From CAZEER01 sp964511215 (lineage in GTDB: Bacteria > Fidelibacterota > Marinisomatia > Marinisomatales > UBA1611): 64,000 bases of DNA. The stretch's first letter is position 1. Each line of letters starts with the position of its first letter. Below are positions 27,301 through 36,090 of the stretch, one piece after another. The stretch spans positions 1 through 64,000 of the forward strand of contig CAZEER010000003.1 in NCBI GenBank assembly GCA_964511215.1. Reading direction: 5' to 3'. The translations under genes were made by a program, and so were the position numbers. The notes under the pieces were generated by a model. That model saw nothing but the letters and a program-made list of their open reading frames with translations, was not told the origin of the DNA and made no database searches.

Positions 27301-28906
27301 TAAACTCAAGTCCATCTCCAATAAGAAATACGGATTTTATTAATTCAAAATCTTGAAAAAGATTTTCTATTTTTTGAGGGGCGATAGTTTGCCCTCGACT
27401 ATTTTTATAGATATCCTTTTTTCTATCAATTATATAATAATGGCCGCTATCTTCACGAAAGATATCTTCGGTGTGGAACCAATTATCTTTAAAAATATCA
27501 AGATTTTCTTCTTTATAATAGCCTTCGGTAACATAAGGACCTTTTAAGCAAAGTTCCCCATCTTCTTCTAATTTGAGTTTAATACCCGGAAGAGCTTTAC
27601 CTACAGAATCTCTTTTATATTCTCCTGGGGGTGTCATGGTAATTCCTCCAGTTGCTTCCGTCATACCATAACCACTTAGTAGATTGATTCCATAGGATTG
27701 GAAAAATACAAAGATATCTGGATCAAGATACCCAGCAGCCGAGAGTCCTAATTTGAGATTTCCACCTGTTATATTACTTAAATGATTCTCAATAATTGAT
27801 TTATCTTCAGAAGAAAGATCTAACTGACTTTCAAGTAAATCATATAATTGTTGCCACCTTTTTGGGATACTTATGAATATTGTAGGGTTAAAAACCTTAA
27901 AATCATTTAATAAGGAATTAAAAGCAGGAGATCCAGCGAAAGAATATGATGCTCCCCAAAAAATACTTCCCATTAATTCAAAAAATCTTCCAAACGTATG
28001 GAAAAGAGGTAGATAAGCCAAAAAAATATCATTTGAACTTATTTTAGGCAAAGCTAACGCGCGTGCAAAACGTTTACTAACTAAATTCAATTGGTTGAAG
28101 ATGATACCTTTTGGGTTTGCTGTTGTTCCAGAAGTATACATAATCGTTTGGACCATTTTCATATCAACACTCATGAGACGTGAATTACTATCAAAATTAA
28201 TTTCCTCGTCACCACGTTCTAAAAATGTTTCCCACTGATTGACATTATCTTGATTAATAGCAGATTCATCCAAAGAAATAAAATTAATACTGTGTTTATT
28301 TTTAACTTCGTTCAAAAGCCTCATGGCTGTCTTACCCCCTACAAATAGGTGAGTGATTTCTCCGTGTGTAATAATATATGAAACATGTTCTGAAGTTGAG
28401 TTTAGTGGTATTGGTATAACGCGGATTCCAAATGACAGGCACGCTAAATCCAAAAAAACTCCATTTAATTGATTATGGGTAAGTATTCCAATTACAAGCT
28501 GCTTATCGGATTTTTCAAGAGTAGATAAGGCTTTACCTACTTCAATTACTTTTTGCCAGAGAGTAGAATAAGATACAGTATGAAGTTGTCCATCTTCGAT
28601 AATATTTAAAGCAGTTTTTTTATTATAAGTCACAGATCTTTGTTGTAAAATATATCCAACATTGTATTTTGATTTTTTAATTAACTCGATTATTTTTTTG
28701 AGCCAGATATCTCTTTCATTAGATATGGATATAGTTTCAGAGACTATACTTAGATGGGCAAGCTCCAACATTTGATGTAGGATATTTGCATTTGGACTTT
28801 GGCTTAAACAATCGTCTAATAGTTGCATCAAATCATCTAAATTGAGATTATTTTTTTCAGCCAATTCTCTTGTTTTACTAATTCTTAATTGAAGATTAGA
28901 AGACAT
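24326..28906 (-). CDS. Giant fusion: AMP-forming acyl ligase, large middle region, GNAT acetyltransferase
   Basis: A 1526-residue cytosolic protein. Residues about 75-610 form a complete adenylate-forming domain: the P-loop-like TSGTTANPKG near 257, YGMTEATGG, HTEDIFREDSGHYYIIDRKKD, and a catalytic-Lys region near 600 (EITQKGTFKRK). It is most like long-chain acyl-CoA synthetases. The C-terminal ~140 residues look like a GNAT fold (LVGGLYWKNLGKNRIHLEWVV, then KRLMSDLYKRMKHRN). The region between (about 620-1380) is mostly new to me; TEEYIQGETLATYL near 1080 recalls the hinge of protein-kinase-like folds, weakly. It could activate an acyl group and transfer it to a protein or metabolite. There is no carrier-protein motif (GxDS). 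Confidence 0.75.
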   Translation of the reverse strand: MSSNLQLRISKTRELAEKNNLNLDDLMQLLDDCLSQSPNANILHQMLELAHLSIVSETISISNERDIWLKKIIELIKKSKYNVGYILQQRSVTYNKKTALNIIEDGQLHTVSYSTLWQKVIEVGKALSTLEKSDKQLVIGILTHNQLNGVFLDLACLSFGIRVIPIPLNSTSEHVSYIITHGEITHLFVGGKTAMRLLNEVKNKHSINFISLDESAINQDNVNQWETFLERGDEEINFDSNSRLMSVDMKMVQTIMYTSGTTANPKGIIFNQLNLVSKRFARALALPKISSNDIFLAYLPLFHTFGRFFELMGSIFWGASYSFAGSPAFNSLLNDFKVFNPTIFISIPKRWQQLYDLLESQLDLSSEDKSIIENHLSNITGGNLKLGLSAAGYLDPDIFVFFQSYGINLLSGYGMTEATGGITMTPPGEYKRDSVGKALPGIKLKLEEDGELCLKGPYVTEGYYKEENLDIFKDNWFHTEDIFREDSGHYYIIDRKKDIYKNSRGQTIAPQKIENLFQDFELIKSVFLIGDGLEFNSVLIYPDYKKSSIQFDILNDDEIREIFSSMILSVNSFLSPFERIVNYVIIQRNFSKEKGEITQKGTFKRKTILKNFNHIISPLYEKNYLSLYYGSKEIKIPNWLLREIGTVKSNLSWDGNSISTSDQDRSLILKWSKNTIQMGDFFYSSTTNILDLETVIQCPSLWLGNFNFSNFTGSSIYRLKEAKINSSLKINRLETLAQLSSSSKLSSEKIDTLLFSIHKSVNSFINNDISVFETLDTITGNSSSNWSNVIIDTFLNYQDHSNPIFRVKLVESLSPLLSGSIFIVMLREAYLFQKKSDPTKEFRFDIKRTNDDHFKSIVEYLYKSHQDIIKVEQNEQDFIKTLLLLLAEYGTLHPTRFVWSRSELIRWLLSDIPKPIHSTVQKGYYSLVNGFRTWIGKSATITIDPDTGQEYTWKDIVTFDENVRKKHKKRILNAIIETSLIRESIFLFSKHYLIGLNDISKNGIWITHLGSRNNKSVFRVLMKTRNFGTHNVVINLNEGWDSEFIDEEVKWLITMSSSFKGHQLVENFGGYWPEQHLYTEEYIQGETLATYLQRNENDISDRTKVDRWQMRWLHFIWNGIQAYQEFWRKTYYKLSIQPPVPNNLIIPQHDYKTGTRLISISGRKPMVSLAEHFLSLYTDYIIKTEKRYSGLTHMSDWEVIFSATIQALKVKKGKNILEELKLEMDDNKVKKKCKLVGLTKDRINQFLNEIDHFGVLTKPVVFASLRYERWLDLNQEATLNAKASILQELYKDYELDGLLDEYPETRVRFFMMTCFKDENPDLTNKFRSLIKDLRENKLSPWNIQDRISDIQTTVELNESEKFFLARMLFPHIDAADYVELVTTTIGDKARIDLVYQTECKDGKLYRIRPPFLPKEIAQFHTLLSDSSLSAVFTAEHEFLFSFNSRNRLVGGLYWKNLGKNRIHLEWVVIKEKYQNIFLSKRLMSDLYKRMKHRNIEIITVGFYAQRFFAKQGFQINKKFGGLVKII

Positions 28907-29004
28907 AGTAGAAATTTATTAAGTCATATAAATGAATACCTATTCTAATTGTTAAAAAGCTAATGAACTATGTACATTCAAATATTATATAACTGACATT
29001 GATT

Positions 29005-30618
29005 ATGGATGCATTAAATAGAATAAAATTTCTTGAAGATCGATTACATCGTTTAAGCGAAATAGGCATGGCTTTATCAACAGAAAAAGATACAGATCGT
29101 CTGTTTGAAATGATTTTGGAAGAAGCAAAAAATATAACATGCGCAGATGGCAGAACTCTATACTCTATGAATAAAGATGGAGATTTGGACTTCGAAATTT
29201 TGCGTAATGATTCAATGAACACTATTATGGGAGGGACTTCTGGAGTGGAGATACCTTATTATCCAGTGCACTTATGGCTAGATGATTCAACTCCAAATCA
29301 AAAAAATGTTTCAGCTTATGTTGCACTTACTGGGAAAACTGTAAACATAAAAGATGCCTATAAAGAAGAAGGGTTTGACTTTGAAGGAACCAAGAATTTT
29401 GATAAAAAATCTGGATATCGTTCCCAATCATTTCTCACTGTACCTTTAAAAAATCATGAGAATGAAATTATTGGTGTAATGCAACTTATCAATGCGCAAA
29501 ATGACAAAGGCGATGTAATTCCATTTAATGAAGAGATGCAGGAGCAGGTAGAGTCTCTTGCTTCTCAGGGTGCTGTTGCTTTGACAAATAAACGCCTTGT
29601 TGAGGAGTTAAAAATACTTTTTGAAGCATTTATTAAACTTATAGCAACTGCAATTGATAAAAAATCAGAATATACTGGCGGTCATTGTGCGCGAGTTCCT
29701 GTTATTACAATGATGTTGGCTGATGCTGTAGCAAAAATGAAGAAAGGGAAATTCAAAGATTTTTCAATGACCGATGATGAAAGATATGAGTTATATATTG
29801 CTGCATGGTTGCACGATTGTGGAAAAGTAGCGACACCCCCTCATGTAGTGGATAAGGGTACAAAACTTGAAACTATATTTGATCGTATTGAGCTTATTAA
29901 GACTAGGATGGAACTATTAAAACGAGACGCTGAAATTGCCTTTTTACATAGACAGTTAGATGGAAATACTCCAGAATCGTATGATGATGAGTATTTCAAA
30001 ACTATTGAAAAGATTGATACTAATATGAAATTTTTGGAAGAGTGTAATATAGGTGGTGAATATATGCATCCCGAACTGCAGGATCGAGTAAAGGAAATTG
30101 GATCACAGAAAGTATTTTTAAATGGAGAAAAAATTTCACTTCTCACAGAAGAAGAAATAAGCAATCTAAATATTCCTAAGGGAACGCTCCTGCCTGAAGA
30201 AAGAGAAATAATTAATGATCATATTGTTATTACTATTGAGATGTTAGAACAACTTCCTTATCCGAAAAATTTAAAAAATGTTCCTGAATTTGCTGGAGGA
30301 CACCATGAGAAATTGGATGGGACTGGTTATCCAAAAGGTTTGAAGGGAACACAAATGTCTACTCAGGCTAAGATCATGGCTATTGCTGATATATATGAAG
30401 CATTAACTGCTGCAGATCGACCTTACAAGGATGGGAAAACGCTTTCTCAGGCAATGCGTATTATGGGTTTTATGAAAAATGACTTCCATATTGATGAGGA
30501 TTTATTTGAGATATTTGTTACGTCAGGTATTTATAAAAAATATGCAGAAGATTATATAGCAGAAACTCAGATTGATGTGGTCAATGAATTAGCTGTGTTA
30601 GGTAAAAATGAAAAATAA
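29005..30618 (+). CDS. GAF-HD-GYP cyclic-di-GMP phosphodiesterase-like protein
   Basis: A 537-residue cytosolic regulator; I prefer ATG 29005 to the TTG two codons upstream. A GAF sensor domain spans about 15-195. The HD-GYP domain has His270-Asp271 (HDCGK) and, much later, HHEKLDGTGYP at 433-443. The spacing is about 160 residues where about 60 is usual, so a helical insertion of about 100 residues splits the domain. This occurs in a known subfamily (KxTKLETIxDRI). Catalytic residues are intact, so c-di-GMP hydrolysis is likely. It overlaps the next small gene by 11 bases. Confidence 0.88.
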   Translation: MDALNRIKFLEDRLHRLSEIGMALSTEKDTDRLFEMILEEAKNITCADGRTLYSMNKDGDLDFEILRNDSMNTIMGGTSGVEIPYYPVHLWLDDSTPNQKNVSAYVALTGKTVNIKDAYKEEGFDFEGTKNFDKKSGYRSQSFLTVPLKNHENEIIGVMQLINAQNDKGDVIPFNEEMQEQVESLASQGAVALTNKRLVEELKILFEAFIKLIATAIDKKSEYTGGHCARVPVITMMLADAVAKMKKGKFKDFSMTDDERYELYIAAWLHDCGKVATPPHVVDKGTKLETIFDRIELIKTRMELLKRDAEIAFLHRQLDGNTPESYDDEYFKTIEKIDTNMKFLEECNIGGEYMHPELQDRVKEIGSQKVFLNGEKISLLTEEEISNLNIPKGTLLPEEREIINDHIVITIEMLEQLPYPKNLKNVPEFAGGHHEKLDGTGYPKGLKGTQMSTQAKIMAIADIYEALTAADRPYKDGKTLSQAMRIMGFMKNDFHIDEDLFEIFVTSGIYKKYAEDYIAETQIDVVNELAVLGKNEK

Positions 30619-30934
30619 ACCATTTGTGAAAAATGAATTAAAAGATGCGATCTTCCATTTAATGGATCAAGTTAATTTGTCTTTGGAATCTGAACAAAAT
30701 GTAGATGACTTCCTTGATAAAACAGATTTATTTGATCGGTGGGAATTATTACTTCCGGAAGAAGAGTATCCAATTTTTGTTATAGCTGTTTTAAATAATA
30801 TTAGAAGAAATTCTATTATTGATGTAATTGTAGGTGCAATTATTGATAATTCAAAAAACAATATGTACGATGTATTACCTAATGTACAAAAAGAAGAATT
30901 TCGCTCCCATATTGGAGAGCATCCATTTAGTTAA
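30608..30934 (+). CDS. Uncharacterised acidic protein after HD-GYP
   Basis: A 108-residue soluble, mostly helical and acidic protein. I recognise no motif. It overlaps the HD-GYP gene by 11 bases, so it is probably its co-translated partner, for example a small binding or regulatory protein (inference). Confidence 0.6.
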   Translation: MKNKPFVKNELKDAIFHLMDQVNLSLESEQNVDDFLDKTDLFDRWELLLPEEEYPIFVIAVLNNIRRNSIIDVIVGAIIDNSKNNMYDVLPNVQKEEFRSHIGEHPFS

Positions 30935-30982
30935 GTTGGTTCTAGATGAATCTCTATAAAATGTTGAACTAATTGTTATTGC

Positions 30983-32776
30983 ATGATGGCTGATATATTT
31001 TTTGTAATTGGTGTTCTTTTTTTTGGTTTTATTCTTTTTATCTCAGAACTGTTTTCAATTGACCTAACTGCAATGATTATTCTAACTATTCTATTTGTTA
31101 TGGGTTATTTAACACCTCAAGAAGCATTGTCAGGGTTCTCTAACCCAGCAGTTATTACCATTGCTTTTCTTTTTATTATAAGTCATGCACTTCAAAAAAC
31201 GCGTATCCTAGAGTATTTGATTATTAGAGTGAGGAGGCTTGCAGATAGATCTATTCGTTTAGGAAGAGCCGTCTATCTATTAACTATTGGCTTGGCTTCG
31301 GCAGTAGTAAATAATACTGCGATCGTAGCTATTTTTATGCCTGTGAGTATTAGACTATCTCAAAAATATAAAATGAGCCCTTCAAAAATCTTAATACCTT
31401 TAAGCTATGCAGCAATATTAGGCGGGACTTTAACTCTCGTAGGGACATCTACAAATCTGCTTGTTAATTCAATTTATGCTCTAGAGCCAGGGGTAGAGCC
31501 TATGGGAATGTTTGAGTTTACTAAATATGGAATAATTTTGCTGGTTATAGGTCTTACTTATATTTTATTTATTGCACCTCATCTTCTGCCATCACGTACT
31601 TCAACTTCAAGTTTAACAAAAAGTTACCATTTAGGTGGATATCTTACTGAAATGAAAATTGCTAATGAGTCACCGCTCAATGGCAAAACATGTATGGACA
31701 GAGGAATTAACAAAAATTATGATGTAATGGTGCTAGATATATTAAGAGATGGGAAAATGATCACAAATAGTATTCGTTTAACTCGTTTAAAAGAAAATGA
31801 TATTTTATTTGTGAGAGGGACTCTTGAAAATTTTTTACGTATGAAGGAAGTTGAAAAAGTTACATTACTTACGGATGAAAAACTTACTCAAGAAGAATTA
31901 GAAAAAGAAGACAATGTACTTGTAGAAGCTTTAATAACAGATAAATCTGACTTAGTTGGGCAGAGTTTGATGACAGGTAATTTTCGTAGAAGGTTTGGGC
32001 TCTTTATTATCGCAATTCGAAGGGAAGGTTCAATTTTGAGAAAAAAAATTGCACATGTTGTTTTGAATGCTTATGATACTTTGCTTGTATACGGCCCAGA
32101 AAAAAAAGTAAATAATTTATCAGAAAATGGTGAATTTCTTGTTTTGGGTGAAGTGGATGCTGAATTACAGAAACAACGTCTTTGGTGGATGACAATAGTT
32201 GCTATTCTCGGTACGATTACTTTAGCTGCTTTTGGGATTATGCCTATTGTAAAAAGTGCTATGCTAGGTGTTGTTGTATTATTAACTCTTAGAATTATAA
32301 CTCCACAGGAAAGTTATCAATCAATAAACTGGCAGGTAATAATCTTAATTTCAGCACTTATTCCAGTAGGGATCGTAATACAAAAAACTGGTACAGCAGA
32401 GTGGCTTGGTGGTTTTATAGCTTCTGCCACGAGTTCTGCTCCTAAGGATTGGCAACCAAAAGTGCTTCTCGGATTAATATATTTAATAACGGTTGTTTTA
32501 ACTGAAGTATCATCGAATGCAGCAACAGCTATAATCATGACGCCTATCGCACTAGCTGTAACTCAACAGATGGGGTTTGATCCTCGTGCTTTTGTTTTTG
32601 CAGTAGCATTTGCGGCTTCAGCATCTTTTATAACTCCTGTGGGTTACCAAACTAATCTTATGGTCTATGGACCTGGGGGTTATAAATTTGGTGACTATAT
32701 TCGTGTTGGATTACCCCTGGCATTAATTTTTTGGATAACAGCTATTTTTATTCTTCCAGTCTTATGGCCAATTTGA
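30983..32776 (+). CDS. SLC13-type permease with two TrkA-C domains
   Basis: A 597-residue membrane protein (MM-ADIFF start; either Met is possible). Two blocks of helices (1-210 and 400-597) hold the paired motifs of DASS/SLC13-like transporters (SNPAVITIAFLFI, VVNNTAIVAIFMPV, GGTLTLVGTSTNLL; and in the second half LTEVSSNAATAIIMTP and SFITPVGYQTNLMVYG). Two TrkA-C (RCK-C) regulatory domains lie between them (about 212-390). Members move anions such as sulfate or dicarboxylates, usually with sodium. The substrate cannot be fixed from sequence. Confidence 0.88.
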   Translation: MMADIFFVIGVLFFGFILFISELFSIDLTAMIILTILFVMGYLTPQEALSGFSNPAVITIAFLFIISHALQKTRILEYLIIRVRRLADRSIRLGRAVYLLTIGLASAVVNNTAIVAIFMPVSIRLSQKYKMSPSKILIPLSYAAILGGTLTLVGTSTNLLVNSIYALEPGVEPMGMFEFTKYGIILLVIGLTYILFIAPHLLPSRTSTSSLTKSYHLGGYLTEMKIANESPLNGKTCMDRGINKNYDVMVLDILRDGKMITNSIRLTRLKENDILFVRGTLENFLRMKEVEKVTLLTDEKLTQEELEKEDNVLVEALITDKSDLVGQSLMTGNFRRRFGLFIIAIRREGSILRKKIAHVVLNAYDTLLVYGPEKKVNNLSENGEFLVLGEVDAELQKQRLWWMTIVAILGTITLAAFGIMPIVKSAMLGVVVLLTLRIITPQESYQSINWQVIILISALIPVGIVIQKTGTAEWLGGFIASATSSAPKDWQPKVLLGLIYLITVVLTEVSSNAATAIIMTPIALAVTQQMGFDPRAFVFAVAFAASASFITPVGYQTNLMVYGPGGYKFGDYIRVGLPLALIFWITAIFILPVLWPI

Positions 32777-33068
32777 CAAAATAATTATTATAAGAATAAG
32801 ATGAAATATGGATACCAGAAAACTATTTTTAAATTTCTTTAAGATGTAAACAATCAAATCCATTTTTGGTAAAATATATATATAGTTCAGTAATTATTTC
32901 AGTTTTGAATGTTGAACAATAACCTAGTATCAGTAATCATAAAGAATTACTACAGTCTCGTAGAAAAGTAAATATGATGTTAAAAAATGACAAAGATTAA
33001 ATCTGAAATAATATCAAAATTACTTTACACTAACTCAAAATCTATTTAATAACTTTAAATCAAATTTT
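32777..33068. other. Intergenic region, 292 bases, no feature found
   Basis: Lies between the permease and MATE genes. Only very short reading frames occur, none with a convincing ribosome-binding site. There is no hairpin with a T-run, no repeat and no tRNA-like fold that I can see. It probably holds the MATE promoter. Confidence 0.5.
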
Positions 33069-34466
33069 ATGGATATTAAACTCCAATCGGAATCACGGCT
33101 AGAATCATTTTTGGAAGACCCTGCAAAAGCATTATGGAGACTAGCAATTCCTATAATGTTTGGAATGGGTATTCAAACATTTTATAATATAGTGGATATG
33201 TTGTTTATTGGGCGATTGGGTGGAGATGCAATCACTGGTATCGCATTTAATATGCCAATATTTTTTCTGATGCTAGGTCTGACTATGGGGCTGGGGTCAG
33301 GTGTCACAGCTTCTATAGCACGATTTATTGGTAAAAAAAATAAGGCTGGGGCAGATAACAGTGCTGAACATGCATTGGCAATAGCAGGAATCATTGCTAT
33401 AGTTTTTACAAGTATTGGCGTACTTTTTGGTGAGAATATATTATCCTTTCTTGGAGCTGAAGGGAATATCCATAGACTCGCTTGGGATTATCTATCTATG
33501 ATTGTAGTAGGTTTGCCCTTTATGGTGTTTTCAGGCTTTTTCCGATCTATTTTGGCTGGAGAAGGGGATATGAAATTTCCAATGATGATTGCTGGTTTAG
33601 GCACAGTTTTAAATATATTATTAGATCCTATTTTTATTTTTAATCTAGAAAATTATGGTAATATTGGATTTGGTATGGGGGTGAGAGGCGCCGCTCTAGC
33701 AACAGTTTTGTCACAACTAATAGTATTCATTATTTTTGTTTATATGCTATTTGTAAAAGATCATGCATACATTACTTTCCGGTTAAAATATTTTTCACCT
33801 TCAAAATTAATTCTTTGGGATATTATCAGGGTTGGTCTTCCTGCATCTTTATCAATGGTAATTATGGCGATGGGGCAAGGAATTTTCAATAAAATTTTGA
33901 TTCATTATTCTTCCCAAGCAGTTGCGGCATATCAAGTTGCAGGCAGACTAGATATGTTGATTTTTTTACCAATTTTTGCGATAGCAGGTGGTATGACCAC
34001 TCTGGTTGGAATGTTTTATGGAGCTAAAGAAATTGAAGCGTTAAATCATATAATTGGATATGGTATTAAAAGTGCATTTTCCATAACTTTAATTGCTTCT
34101 TTATTTGTTTATGTATTTGCGAATACCTTTTCTTCATGGTTTACCAATGACCAAGAAATTATTGATGTATCAGTAAGTTTTTTAAGATTGCTTTGTCTCA
34201 TTTATCCTTTGGTAGCTATAGCAATTACTTCTGGAAGAGTGATGCAAGGAATGGGTAGAGGATTGCCAGTTTTAATTATTACCATAGTCCGAGTACTGGG
34301 AATAAGTGCACCTTTATCACTTTATTTTAGTTTTGTATTAAATAAACCAATTGAGTGGAACTGGTATGCTATGATGATTGGAGCTGGCACTGCATTTTTG
34401 ATTGCTATAACATGGGTTCGTGTTGAAATAAATAAGATAAATAAACTACATAGTGAAACTATATGA
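33069..34466 (+). CDS. MATE-family multidrug/toxin exporter
   Basis: A 465-residue, twelve-helix membrane protein. The start (LWRLAIPIMFGMGIQTFYNIVDMLFIGRLG) and the middle (GNIGFGMGVRGAALATVLSQ) are typical of the DinF/MATE family. It exports organic cations or toxins using sodium or proton gradients. It overlaps the PCD gene by ATGA. Confidence 0.9.
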   Translation: MDIKLQSESRLESFLEDPAKALWRLAIPIMFGMGIQTFYNIVDMLFIGRLGGDAITGIAFNMPIFFLMLGLTMGLGSGVTASIARFIGKKNKAGADNSAEHALAIAGIIAIVFTSIGVLFGENILSFLGAEGNIHRLAWDYLSMIVVGLPFMVFSGFFRSILAGEGDMKFPMMIAGLGTVLNILLDPIFIFNLENYGNIGFGMGVRGAALATVLSQLIVFIIFVYMLFVKDHAYITFRLKYFSPSKLILWDIIRVGLPASLSMVIMAMGQGIFNKILIHYSSQAVAAYQVAGRLDMLIFLPIFAIAGGMTTLVGMFYGAKEIEALNHIIGYGIKSAFSITLIASLFVYVFANTFSSWFTNDQEIIDVSVSFLRLLCLIYPLVAIAITSGRVMQGMGRGLPVLIITIVRVLGISAPLSLYFSFVLNKPIEWNWYAMMIGAGTAFLIAITWVRVEINKINKLHSETI

Positions 34467-34741
34467 GCCTTTTAACAGATTTTCAGATTCAAAACCTTTT
34501 AAAAAATCTTACTGATTGGGAATATATAGATAACTCTATTCAAAAAACTTATGTATTCACTTCGTATATGGATAGTATTGAATTTATAAACCGATTAGCT
34601 GAGAAAGCTGAAGCAGCCAATCATCATCCTGATATAATTGTAGGTTGGCGTAAGGTTAAATTATCTTTTACCTCCCATGATCAAGGGGGTGTTACATCTT
34701 CATGTATAGAAATGGCGATACAGGCAGACTTAGTATTATAA
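34463..34741 (+). CDS. phhB: Pterin-4a-carbinolamine dehydratase
   Basis: A 92-residue cytosolic protein. The active-site motif EAANHHPDI (His54, His55, Pro56) and the W-x-KVKLSFTSHD strand are diagnostic for PCD/DCoH. It recycles tetrahydrobiopterin after aromatic hydroxylation or acts in a molybdopterin-related role; no hydroxylase gene is nearby. It is coupled to the MATE gene and ends four bases from the convergent bioY. Confidence 0.93.
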   Translation: MSLLTDFQIQNLLKNLTDWEYIDNSIQKTYVFTSYMDSIEFINRLAEKAEAANHHPDIIVGWRKVKLSFTSHDQGGVTSSCIEMAIQADLVL

Positions 34742-34744
34742 AGG

Positions 34745-35311
34745 TTAAATTTTTCTGCTAATTATTAATAATCCTGTACAGACACATGATTTAACTATAT
34801 CGCCAATTAAGAATGGATAAAAGCCTATAGTTAAGGCTTTTTCAATACCTAAATCAAAGGAAATTAGGTAAAGTACACCAGTTATAAGGATTATTGTTGT
34901 AGATACCAAACAAGATATAAAGCTACTTAGGTAGTTTTTCGTAAATCCCTTTTCTGCTAAAAAACCAATTAGGAATACAGCTAAAACAAATCCCCATAGG
35001 TAACCACCAGTTGGGCCAATTAGTATGTGGATACCTCCTTTAAATTGCGCAAAAACGGGTATCCCAATTGCACCTTCAAAAAGATAACATAGAACAGCCA
35101 ACACCCCACGTTGGGCACCTAATAATCCTCCAACTAAAACTACTCCAATAGTTTGCCCTGTTATGGGGACCGGGCTATGTGGTAGGGGGATAGAAATTTG
35201 TGCTAATATGGCTATGAATAAAGATCCAAGTAGGATTGAAAAAATATTAGCAGTTTTTTCATCAATTGAAAGAATACCATTATGATTTAAATAAATTGTT
35301 CTTGTTTTCAT
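34745..35311 (-). CDS. bioY: Biotin transporter substrate-binding subunit BioY
   Basis: A 188-residue, six-helix S-component. Typical motifs are SIPLPHSPVPITGQTIGVV, the GALLGAQRG-like turn (here GLLGAQRGVLAVLCYLFEG) and GPTGGYLWGF. It binds biotin and either transports alone or with an ECF module that is not in the window. It lies 20 bases after the SDR gene, at the end of a long minus-strand gene set. Confidence 0.95.
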   Translation of the reverse strand: MKTRTIYLNHNGILSIDEKTANIFSILLGSLFIAILAQISIPLPHSPVPITGQTIGVVLVGGLLGAQRGVLAVLCYLFEGAIGIPVFAQFKGGIHILIGPTGGYLWGFVLAVFLIGFLAEKGFTKNYLSSFISCLVSTTIILITGVLYLISFDLGIEKALTIGFYPFLIGDIVKSCVCTGLLIISRKI

Positions 35312-35331
35312 AATTGTAAATTATTCAATAT

Positions 35332-36090
35332 TTATATAATTGGCTTATGAAAGATTACTTTTATTAACCAATTGTAAATGGTATTAGGAATTATACGTGC
35401 AATCCAGATTAAAATTTTGTAATACCATGGATATACATAGGTACTTGTGCCCTTATTAATAATTTTAATGAACTTTTTTGCAGCGTTATTTGCCGATTTC
35501 ATAGGCCATTTTCTTGCAGGTCCTTTCACCATAGGAGTGTCAATAAAGCCTGGGCAAATAGATATAGTTTTGATATTGTACCTTTGTAAGGTAGGACGCC
35601 AAGAATCAAAAATCATGCGTATCGCAATCTTAGAACTTGCATAACCCCCATGATAAGGAAGAGGCATAAAGCTTGCGACAGAGCTAATGCATACTAAAGA
35701 ACCATTTTTCTGTTTTTTCATTATTGGAATAAAAGGCATCAATGTATTAGTAACACCAAGAATATTAGTTGTTAGTATTTGATTAATATTTCTACTAGAG
35801 CCACTGTAGAGGTTATCATCACCTCCAATTCCAGCATTTGCGATAACACAATCTATTCCTCCAGTGATTTCAAGAAAATTATTGGCAACTATTTTACATT
35901 TTTTTTGGTCACATACATCTAGCTCATAAACAATTGGTTTTCCACCAAGTTTTTCACATTCATCAGCAATATTATTAAGTATTTCAACTCTTCGTGCAGA
36001 AATCCCAATGGTACATTTTTGTTTAGCATACATATAAGCAAGTGCTTTACCAATACCTGAAGAGACACCTGTAATAAAAATATTTTTCAT
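35332..36090 (-). CDS. Short-chain dehydrogenase/reductase
   Basis: A 252-residue NAD(P)-dependent Rossmann enzyme. The cofactor motif is TGVSSGIGKA (residues 7-16), then NAG in ANAGIGG, a catalytic Ser in CISSVASF and YASSK (Tyr-x3-Lys). The C-terminal hydrophobic segment (YKILIWIARIIPNTIYNWLI) suggests membrane association, as in the DltE/YqjQ type. The substrate is unknown. It overlaps the MBL gene by four bases. Confidence 0.9.
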   Translation of the reverse strand: MKNIFITGVSSGIGKALAYMYAKQKCTIGISARRVEILNNIADECEKLGGKPIVYELDVCDQKKCKIVANNFLEITGGIDCVIANAGIGGDDNLYSGSSRNINQILTTNILGVTNTLMPFIPIMKKQKNGSLVCISSVASFMPLPYHGGYASSKIAIRMIFDSWRPTLQRYNIKTISICPGFIDTPMVKGPARKWPMKSANNAAKKFIKIINKGTSTYVYPWYYKILIWIARIIPNTIYNWLIKVIFHKPII

